Source: Bacteroidales bacterium
GTDB taxonomy: Bacteria > Bacteroidota > Bacteroidia > Bacteroidales > ML635J-15
Direction of reading: 5' to 3'
DNA: 11,936 bases
Assembly (NCBI GenBank): GCA_028696755.1
Contig: JAQVGK010000051.1
Span: 1-11,936, forward strand
Made by a program: the position numbers and the translations under genes. This document shows positions 6,931 to 11,936 of the stretch, piece after piece (the first letter of the stretch is position 1; each line of letters starts with the position of its first letter). The notes below the pieces were generated by a model. The model was not told the origin of the DNA and searched no databases. It saw nothing but the letters and a program-made list of their open reading frames with translations.

Positions 6931-8025
6931 TTAATCAAGTTTTTTTGTTCGTCCAAAGAAATGTTTTGGATCGCCTTTGTCGCCATATCCAACAATATCG
7001 CCTGCTGCACTGATTTGTTTTTCAAGATTTTGAATATACATATCAGTTTCGGGAACGATTTCTGGTTTTCCCTTGTAAAGGTTATAATTTTTATGATACT
7101 TTAAAGGAGTAATATTAGGCATAATAACGTTTGCTCCTACCCTGATTCCTTCCTCACGTCCATCTGGATTAATTGCTTGAATAGCTGTTGCAGATGCGAT
7201 ATTAATATCTTTCATTAGGATTCGCAGAACAGCAATCATTTTAAGGGTAAGAAAATATCTTTCTTCTACGGGCATCAATAAATGGCGATATTCATACAAA
7301 GGCGTGTCTTCGTGTTCGATATAAGGTCCCATTCCGCACATATCGATATCAAATTCCTTCATAAAAAGCAAGTCGCTAGCCAGGTCATCAAGTGTTTGAA
7401 ACGGTAACCCTATCATTACTCCTGTTCCAGTCATATAACCGGCATCTTGCAAATCTCTGAGCGCCTGAATTCTACGCTCGAAGGTGTGGGCTTTATCGTC
7501 GGGATGAATTTTTTTAAATAATTCGGGATTAGAGCTTTCTATACGCACTAGATAGCGGGTTGCTCCTGCTTCTTTCCACCTACGGTAAGTTTCGGTAGTT
7601 TGTTCGCCAAGCGAAAGAGTAATTCCTGGTTTTTCGTCCGACATCGAACTGATATTTTTTAGTAAGCTCTCAACCCTATCGATAAATTCGTTATCCTGTC
7701 GTTCGCCTGATTGAATTACAACAGAGCCCCAACTGCGGTCGAGAGCGTATTGCACCGCATTATAAACTTCTTCGTCAGTAACAGTGTATCTGTCAACATT
7801 TTGATTTCCGCTACGGATACCACAATACAAACAATTTTTGCGGCAGACATTCGACAACTCGATAAGTCCTCTGAAATAAGTGTAATTTCCTGTGTATTTT
7901 GATTTAACTTCGGCTGCCTTTTTATAGATTAGTTCAGCATTTTCTTTGTCTGCTCCAAGCAAAACAATAAGATCTTCGCGTGTAAGTTCTTGTTTATTTA
8001 AAATCTCTGTTATCGAATTTTGCAT
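6931..8025 (-). CDS. hydE: [FeFe] hydrogenase H-cluster radical SAM maturase HydE
   Basis: A 364-residue radical SAM enzyme. The CX3CX2C motif binding the [4Fe-4S] cluster is CRKNCLYCG (Cys61, Cys65, Cys68). HydE-type landmarks follow: VVIQSGERQD, ITLSLGEQTTE, TRYLVRIESSNPELF, GVMIGLPFQTLDDLASDL, MCGMGPYIEHEDTPL and GANVIMPNITP, which separate it from biotin synthase and fit the Thermotoga HydE pattern. HydE works with HydG and HydF to build the dithiomethylamine-bridged diiron site of [FeFe] hydrogenase in the cytoplasm. The C-terminal Cys triad of the auxiliary cluster found in some HydE proteins is absent here; that cluster is not needed for activity in the family. The start ATG at 8025 gives a normal length. 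No hydF, hydG or hydrogenase gene is in the window, so the partners must lie elsewhere. It is 88 bases downstream of the lipoprotein gene; co-transcription is uncertain. Confidence 0.93.
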   Translation of the reverse strand: MQNSITEILNKQELTREDLIVLLGADKENAELIYKKAAEVKSKYTGNYTYFRGLIELSNVCRKNCLYCGIRSGNQNVDRYTVTDEEVYNAVQYALDRSWGSVVIQSGERQDNEFIDRVESLLKNISSMSDEKPGITLSLGEQTTETYRRWKEAGATRYLVRIESSNPELFKKIHPDDKAHTFERRIQALRDLQDAGYMTGTGVMIGLPFQTLDDLASDLLFMKEFDIDMCGMGPYIEHEDTPLYEYRHLLMPVEERYFLTLKMIAVLRILMKDINIASATAIQAINPDGREEGIRVGANVIMPNITPLKYHKNYNLYKGKPEIVPETDMYIQNLEKQISAAGDIVGYGDKGDPKHFFGRTKKLD

Positions 8026-8113
8026 ATCGTCATTATAACAAGCGCTAAGATAACATTTTTTTTGGAGAATTGTTCAAACAAAACAGTAAAACAAACAAAA
8101 AAAATAAACCTTC

Positions 8114-8863
8114 CTACCTTTCGATAGCTGTTTCGATAAGTGTAACTTTATTTTTACCTTCAACCTTAAGCTTTATCCAACCATATCTATTTTTCACTTT
8201 TACAGCTATGTAAACAATTTCACCTGTTGGAAAGTGGCTATTGGGTCGGTTAACATATGTCACAAAACTCATGAGTGTTTCAGTATTATCAACTGGATAA
8301 GTAGGATCATAATTAGTCTGTGACGTTAATCCTGATGTTAAAATTCTAAACCCAAACTGATCTGAATACCAATTAGAATTGTAAATAATTTCATCTCCTT
8401 GACGATAGCAACTCAATCCAAATGTTGAACGCAACTCAACAAAAGTATCTTCGGAGGTTTGTCGTTCACAAGTTTTATATATCCTTACGTCTCTTACCAT
8501 TTTACCATAATAATCGCTGTAGTATTCTGCAACGGTTGTATGAGTAAAAATTGAGTCTATGTAATTTGTGCCATTTAAATAAGCCTTATCATGTAAAGGA
8601 TAAATTCCACGATCGTAACTTGGTCCCGCTTCATGAGCGGTAAAGTTGCTGCTAAAAATAACAAAGTCATCTTTCCAGTCATTATTAATATCTAGGATAA
8701 TCTCTTCTTTACTATTTGAGCCTTCAATCACAAGGCTATCATAACTTTCAACCTTCATATCTTGCTCCCCGATTACGAAGCCAGCAGGTTTATCCCTTTT
8801 ACAAGATAAAATAAAAATCAAGAAAATGCAAAAACTAATTATAATAGATACACGTTTCATCAT
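8114..8863 (-). CDS. Putative lipoprotein with FG-GAP/VCBS-like acidic motif, function unknown
   Basis: A secreted protein of about 249 residues with an N-terminal signal: MMKR, a hydrophobic run, then the lipobox ILSC (Cys at residue 21) followed by KRDK, typical of a signal-peptidase-II lipoprotein. The ATG pair at 8863/8860 is preferred. An earlier in-frame ATG at 8890 would add nine residues, lacks a signal-peptide look, and its codons contain the promoter-like TATATTTG. The mature part has one acidic calcium-loop-like motif (DINNDWKDD, about 58-66) as in FG-GAP/VCBS repeats, many aromatic residues and two further cysteines (in KTCER and LSCYR) that could form a disulfide. I recognise no family. 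It is probably attached to the outer or inner membrane facing the periplasm or cell surface. It sits between folD and hydE, with no functional link apparent. Confidence 0.75.
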   Translation of the reverse strand: MMKRVSIIISFCIFLIFILSCKRDKPAGFVIGEQDMKVESYDSLVIEGSNSKEEIILDINNDWKDDFVIFSSNFTAHEAGPSYDRGIYPLHDKAYLNGTNYIDSIFTHTTVAEYYSDYYGKMVRDVRIYKTCERQTSEDTFVELRSTFGLSCYRQGDEIIYNSNWYSDQFGFRILTSGLTSQTNYDPTYPVDNTETLMSFVTYVNRPNSHFPTGEIVYIAVKVKNRYGWIKLKVEGKNKVTLIETAIER

Positions 8864-8877
8864 CTTATATTTTACCA

Positions 8878-8885
8878 CAAATATA
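8878..8885 (-). promoter_or_regulatory. Possible -7 promoter box for the lipoprotein gene
   Basis: TATATTTG on the - strand matches the Bacteroidota -7 consensus TAnnTTTG and lies 14 bases before the preferred lipoprotein ATG. The nearest TTTG is only 15 bases upstream instead of the usual 19-21, so the -33 part is poor. If used, the transcript would have a very short leader. Confidence 0.3.
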
Positions 8886-8980
8886 TGCAATTAATAAATA
8901 CAAAATATTTCTTACAAAGGATATTTAAGAGAAAATAATAACAAAAGTCTATCTTTTAAGCAAATGTGAGAATTTGGTGT

Positions 8981-9053
8981 TTTAACCCCGATTACGCATT
9001 TGAAAATAAATATCAATTTTGAAATTATTTTGTTTGTGTAATCGTGGGTTAAA
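8981..9053. repeat. Long imperfect inverted repeat downstream of folD
   Basis: The left arm TTTAACCCCGATTACGCA (8981-8998) pairs with TGTGTAATCGTGGGTTAAA (9035-9053), with one bulged base and one G-T-type change. Pairing continues partly inward through the A/T-rich segments. The right arm also contains the small palindrome GGGTTAAACCC (9046-9056). It lies 54 bases after the folD stop. No T tract follows on the - strand, so it looks more like a REP/MITE-type intergenic element or an RNA-stabilising hairpin than a standard terminator. Confidence 0.65.
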
Positions 9054-9063
9054 CCCAACTATG

Positions 9064-9095
9064 GCGTTAGTTCGTTTTTTCAAAACTCCTAATGC
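9064..9095. repeat. Small imperfect hairpin just after folD
   Basis: GCGTTAGTT (9064-9072) pairs with AACTCCTAATGC (9084-9095), with a 2-base bulge and one mismatch around an A/T-rich loop. It starts 11 bases after the folD stop on the - strand. It might protect the 3' end of the folD transcript or act as a weak terminator; no run of Ts follows. Confidence 0.35.
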
Positions 9096-9106
9096 TTAAT
9101 TTGGGT

Positions 9107-9970
9107 TTAAAGTTTCGCTGCATTCAAAGTATTCAGCAGCAAAGCAAGCCTAGTCATAGGACCAACTCCACCTGGAACAGGAGTAATAAACGAGCATTTT
9201 GGTGCAACGTTTTCGAAATCGACATCACCTGCTAGTTTAAACCCGCTTTTTGTTTGTGTTGATGGCACTCTGGTTGTTCCAACGTCAATAACCACAGCTC
9301 CATCTTTAACCATATCTGAAGTTACAAAGCTTGGTTTACCCATAGCCGAAATCAGAATATCAGCGCTGGCGCAAATTTCCTTAATGTTTTTTGAACCACT
9401 ATGCAAAACAGTAACTGTAGAGTTCATTTCTTTCTGCGACATTAGAACACTCATCGGGCGACCAACAATATTGCTACGGCCAATAACTACACAGTGTTTT
9501 CCCGAAGTTTCGATTTTGTATCTTTTAAGTAGTAAAGTTATCCCAAGTGGAGTTGCCGAAACAAACGAAGGCAAGCCAGTCATCATTTTGCCAACATTAA
9601 CAGGATGAAATCCATCAACATCTTTTGCTGGATTGATAGCTTCGAGTACTTTCTGCTCATCAAGATGTTTGGGCAAAGGCAATTGAACGATAAAACCATC
9701 AACTTTAGGATCATTATTCAGCTTTTCGATAGCGTCGAATAATTCTTTTTCCTGAATATCATCCTCGAAGCGAATAAGAGAAGATTCGAATCCTACTTCG
9801 TGGCAATCCTTCATTTTAAAGTTAACATACGATTCCGAGCCACCGTCGTGACCAACCAAAATTGCTGCAAGATGTGGCGCACGTCCACGACTTTCTCTAA
9901 TCTTTATTGCTTCTGCTGCAATCTCTTCTTTAATCTCTTTTGCTACTATGTTTCCGTCGATAAGTTCCAT
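9107..9970 (-). CDS. folD: Bifunctional methylenetetrahydrofolate dehydrogenase / methenyltetrahydrofolate cyclohydrolase
   Basis: A 287-residue cytoplasmic enzyme of one-carbon metabolism that oxidises 5,10-methylene-THF (NADP-dependent) and hydrolyses 5,10-methenyl-THF to 10-formyl-THF. FolD motifs are complete: [12 protein letters not shown] (residues 45-56; Tyr48 and the catalytic Lys52), [10 protein letters not shown] (94-103), the KDVDGFHP segment (116-123), the nucleotide-binding [10 protein letters not shown] (164-173) and the C-terminal signature [10 protein letters not shown] (264-273). Length and start ([13 protein letters not shown]) match the family. It lies downstream of ffh on the same strand, separated by 301 bases of repeats and the ffh terminator, so it probably has its own promoter. 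The upstream DNA has TAATTTG copies close to the Bacteroidota -7 box, but none is an exact match. Confidence 0.97.
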   Translation of the reverse strand: MELIDGNIVAKEIKEEIAAEAIKIRESRGRAPHLAAILVGHDGGSESYVNFKMKDCHEVGFESSLIRFEDDIQEKELFDAIEKLNNDPKVDGFIVQLPLPKHLDEQKVLEAINPAKDVDGFHPVNVGKMMTGLPSFVSATPLGITLLLKRYKIETSGKHCVVIGRSNIVGRPMSVLMSQKEMNSTVTVLHSGSKNIKEICASADILISAMGKPSFVTSDMVKDGAVVIDVGTTRVPSTQTKSGFKLAGDVDFENVAPKCSFITPVPGGVGPMTRLALLLNTLNAAKL

Positions 9971-9978
9971 ATATGTTG

Positions 9979-9998
9979 AAATTACAAATTACAAATTA
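9979..9998. repeat. Short tandem repeat (AAATTAC) upstream of folD
   Basis: Nearly three tandem copies of the 7-base unit AAATTAC lie 9 bases upstream of the folD start codon. On the - strand they produce TAATTTG twice, one base short of the TAnnTTTG promoter box, so copy number could affect folD expression. That effect is inference. Confidence 0.5.
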
Positions 9999-10060
9999 TC
10001 CCGATAAAACAGAAATTGCATGTGTAAGTAATATAAAACTACAATTTACTGTTTTAACGA

Positions 10061-10146
10061 CCTCTCAAAATAAGATTGCAATGCAATTTCTTATTTTATC
10101 GAGGATCCTCGAAGAATAACAAAAATCAAAGATTTTTTATTCTTCG
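10061..10146. repeat. Cluster of three consecutive palindromes between folD and ffh
   Basis: Three inverted repeats follow each other. The first is CCTCTCAAAATAAGATTGCA (10061-10080) pairing with 10082-10104 with a small bulge. The second is a perfect 14-base palindrome, TCGAGGATCCTCGA (10099-10112). The third is an 18/16-base hairpin, CGAAGAATAACAAAAATC (10110-10127), pairing with GATTTTTTATTCTTCG (10131-10146) around an AAA loop. None is followed by a T tract. Together they resemble a REP/BIME-like intergenic element. The rest of 9971-10271 holds only short repeats and the ffh terminator; I see no gene in it. Confidence 0.65.
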
Positions 10147-10157
10147 GAACAAATCAC

Positions 10158-10184
10158 AATATCTAAATCCTAATATCTAAATCC
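10158..10184. repeat. Two-copy 14-base direct repeat
   Basis: AATATCTAAATCC occurs twice with a 14-base period (10158-10170 and 10172-10184). It is next to further low-complexity repeats of GGGATTT type at about 10214-10240. This is simple intergenic repeat DNA with no visible function. Confidence 0.5.
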
Positions 10185-10243
10185 AAAACATTTAGTGCAT
10201 ATTTTGCAGTTATTGGATTTTGGGATTTGGGATTTGGTGCTTG

Positions 10244-10268
10244 GGCTTTGGGATTTTATCCCAAAGCC
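10244..10268 (-). terminator. Hairpin terminator after ffh
   Basis: A perfect 10-base stem (GGCTTTGGGA at 10244-10253 and TCCCAAAGCC at 10259-10268) with a 5-base loop lies 3 bases beyond the ffh stop codon on the - strand. The following sequence lacks a strong T run, so it may terminate inefficiently or serve as a 3' stabiliser, but the position fits the end of ffh. Confidence 0.65.
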
Positions 10269-10271
10269 TCT

Positions 10272-11594
10272 TTATTTCATTCCCTTCATCATTCTCCTTT
10301 GGTTCTTGTTAGATGACATTATTTTCATCATCTTTTTGGTTTCCTCGAACTGTTTAAGAATTCTATTTACTTCCGGAACAGTTGTACCCGAACCATCAGC
10401 TATACGTTTGCGACGACTTCCATTAATAATTGATGGATCAGCACGTTCAGCTTTTGTCATTGAGTGAATAATTGCTTCGATACCTTTAAAAGCATCATCG
10501 TCAATATCCATATTTTTAATGGCTTTACCAAGACCAGGAATCATACTTGCCAAGTCCTTGATATTACCCATTTTCTTTATTTGTTGAATCTGACTAAGAA
10601 AATCGTCGAAATTAAACTGGTCTTTTGCAATTTTCTTCTGAAGTTTGCGTGATTCTTCCTCATCGAATTGTTCTTGTGCACGTTCAACGAGAGAAACGAT
10701 ATCACCCATCCCCAGAATTCTGTCGGCCATACGTTCTGGATGGAAAACATCGATAGCTTCCATCTTTTCGCCAGTACCTACAAACTTGATTGGTTTATCA
10801 ACAACCGAACGAATAGATAAAGCAGCACCACCACGAGTATCACCATCAAGTTTGGTAAGGATTACACCATCGAAGTTTAATCTGTCGTTAAATTCTTTTG
10901 CAGTATTAACAGCATCCTGACCAGTCATTGAGTCAACAACGAAAAGAATTTCTTGTGGATTAACAGCATTCTTGATGTTTTCGATTTCGTCCATCATCTC
11001 TTTGTCAACAGCCAAACGACCAGCGGTATCGACGATAACTACGTCGTGTCCATAAGTTTTGGCATGCTTAACAGCGTTTTGAGCGATTTTTATCGGATTT
11101 TTATTCTCATCTTCGGAGTAGACCTCAACGCCAATTTGTTCGCCAAGAACTTTGATCTGTTCGATAGCAGCAGGACGATAAATATCACAGGCAACGAGCA
11201 AAGGTTTTTTCCCTTTTTTGGTTTTAAGCATGTTTGCTAGCTTTCCGCTAAAGGTAGTTTTACCCGAACCTTGCAAACCCGACATCAAAATAATAGCAGG
11301 ATTTCCTTTGGTGTTTATATCAACAGCCTTGCCTCCCATAAGTTTGGCAAGTTCGTCGTGCACAATTTTAACCATCAATTGGTTAGGCTTCAAAGATTTT
11401 ATAACCTCCTGTCCTACTGCCTGATCTTTTACATTTTCGCAAAATGTTTTTGCAGTTTTAAAGTTAACATCGGCATCCAACAAGGCGCGACGAACATCTT
11501 TAAGCGTTTCGGCAATGTTAATTTCGGTGATTTTACCTTGCCCTTTTAAGAGTTTAAACGATTTCTCGAGTCTTTCCGATAAATTCTCAAACAT
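10272..11594 (-). CDS. ffh: Signal recognition particle GTPase Ffh (SRP54)
   Basis: A 440-residue protein that binds 4.5S/SRP RNA and signal sequences of nascent membrane and secreted proteins and docks with FtsY. The N domain (1-~95) includes LKDVRRALLDADVNF. The GTPase G domain has G1 GLQGSGKTT (106-114), DIYRPAA (137-143), G3 DTAGR (189-193) and G4 TKLDG (247-251). The Met-rich M domain (about 297-440) holds the SRP-RNA-binding SRRKRIADGSG (393-403) and a Met-rich tail. Length and all motifs are normal for bacteria. The start at 11594 (MFENLSERLEKSFKLLKGQG) matches the family start. It is preceded by a Bacteroidota promoter and followed by a hairpin, so it looks like a single-gene unit. 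Confidence 0.98.
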   Translation of the reverse strand: MFENLSERLEKSFKLLKGQGKITEINIAETLKDVRRALLDADVNFKTAKTFCENVKDQAVGQEVIKSLKPNQLMVKIVHDELAKLMGGKAVDINTKGNPAIILMSGLQGSGKTTFSGKLANMLKTKKGKKPLLVACDIYRPAAIEQIKVLGEQIGVEVYSEDENKNPIKIAQNAVKHAKTYGHDVVIVDTAGRLAVDKEMMDEIENIKNAVNPQEILFVVDSMTGQDAVNTAKEFNDRLNFDGVILTKLDGDTRGGAALSIRSVVDKPIKFVGTGEKMEAIDVFHPERMADRILGMGDIVSLVERAQEQFDEEESRKLQKKIAKDQFNFDDFLSQIQQIKKMGNIKDLASMIPGLGKAIKNMDIDDDAFKGIEAIIHSMTKAERADPSIINGSRRKRIADGSGTTVPEVNRILKQFEETKKMMKIMSSNKNQRRMMKGMK

Positions 11595-11621
11595 AATGTG
11601 TCAACTTATTTTATAATCGTG

Positions 11622-11653
11622 CAAAAATAATAATTAATGGTAAATGTAGGAAA
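11622..11653 (-). promoter_or_regulatory. Bacteroidota-type promoter for ffh
   Basis: On the - strand TATTTTTG (11629-11622) matches the TAnnTTTG -7 box. TTTC (11653-11650), a 3-of-4 match to the TTTG -33 box, lies 20 bases upstream. A start near 11615 would leave a short leader of about 20 bases before the ffh ATG. Confidence 0.55.
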
Positions 11654-11661
11654 GTTTTTTT

Positions 11662-11834
11662 TTGCTGCGCTTCGAGAAAGCATTCTGCTTCTCAGATGCA
11701 GTATAGTTGCGTAAGCTCTCTCTGGTCGGTTGCTTCCCTTCGGGGAGCATTCTACTACACAGTGGCAGATTACTTGCGTGAGCTCCCTGCGGTCGGTTGC
11801 TTCGCTTCGCTACCAATGACAGATTTGCGTAACT
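11662..11834. repeat. Tandem repeat, about 2.5 copies of a 67-68 base unit
   Basis: The unit begins TTGCTnCnCTTCG. It recurs at 11662, 11730 and 11797, giving periods of 68 and 67; the third copy is shortened. Shared blocks include AGCATTCT-nCT, TTGCGTnAGCTC and GGTCGGTTGCTTC (for example 11725-11737 and 11791-11803). The array starts 8 bases beyond the ffh -33 box. An open frame across it on the - strand (11634-11816) is very basic and repeat-derived and is not a gene. The rest of 11595-11936 contains the ffh promoter and, from about 11835, AT-rich DNA in which I see no gene. Confidence 0.75.
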
Positions 11835-11936
11835 AGCTGAATATCAGACAATTGCACAAATTACTCGTAAAACACAATAATCCAAATTAACTCATATATT
11901 TTTGCTGACGCCTTCTTAAAACTTAACGCGAATTAA

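Noticed and set aside
6931..8025. Biotin synthase (BioB) as identity of the radical SAM protein
   Set aside because: The LSLGE, QSGE and GANVIMPN segments and the CRKNCLYCG form match HydE; BioB-specific motifs are absent.
8864..8890. Earlier ATG for the lipoprotein gene
   Set aside because: The extra residues spoil the signal peptide and overlap a promoter-like TATATTTG box; the ATG pair at 8863/8860 gives a clean lipoprotein signal.
10195..10467. 90-codon ORF on the + strand
   Set aside because: It runs across repeats and the ffh terminator and then antisense to ffh; no family features.
11634..11816. 60-codon ORF on the - strand
   Set aside because: It lies wholly on the 67-base tandem repeat and its edge, is very basic with no domain, and its end falls at the ffh -33 region. 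It is a by-product of repeat DNA.
11662..11834. Possible CRISPR array
   Set aside because: The copies are contiguous 67-base units with drift over the whole length; there are no identical short repeats separated by unique spacers, and no cas genes.

Overview
The window looks like part of a low-GC Bacteroidota chromosome, probably a Bacteroidales/Marinilabiliales-type marine or gut anaerobe. I base this on the style of the FolD, Ffh and CydA/CydB proteins, on a HydE-type radical SAM protein, and on promoters of the Bacteroidota form (TTTG, about 19-21 bases, TAnnTTTG). Shine-Dalgarno sequences are weak or absent. The exact taxon is an inference.

Left part (1-2854, + strand): two P-loop ATPase genes overlap by 8 bases. 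The first is cut by the window edge, but its Walker A motif is still visible. Both proteins carry a P-loop ATPase core and a C-terminal winged-helix-like segment, and no catalytic effector domain is recognisable in either. They read toward the rest of the genes and end at a hairpin shared with the opposite strand (2856-2875). They look more AT-rich than the housekeeping genes and are the best accessory or defence-like candidates here.

Middle part (2890-6927, - strand): one transcription unit starts at a good Bacteroidota promoter at 6897-6927 and has a leader of about 230 bases. It contains cydA and cydB (cytochrome bd quinol oxidase, 4-base overlap), then a previously unlisted 41-codon single-span membrane ORF 11 bases after cydB, then a citrate-lyase-beta/HpcH-like protein 4 bases further on. 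The leader holds a 32-codon ORF whose start overlaps the stop of a 6-codon ORF.

Right part (6931-11594, - strand): in transcription order, ffh (signal recognition particle GTPase, with its own promoter and terminator), folD (one-carbon folate metabolism), a putative surface lipoprotein and hydE ([FeFe]-hydrogenase maturase). Ffh and FolD are housekeeping. HydE and cytochrome bd would fit an organism that lives fermentatively or microaerobically and deals with traces of oxygen, but hydF, hydG and the hydrogenase itself are not in the window.

The intergenic stretches are rich in structure: a long imperfect hairpin after folD (8981-9053), a cluster of consecutive palindromes and short tandem repeats between folD and ffh (9971-10271), and about 2.5 copies of a 67-base tandem repeat upstream of the ffh promoter (11662-11834). 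No tRNA, rRNA, transposase, integrase or CRISPR array was seen.
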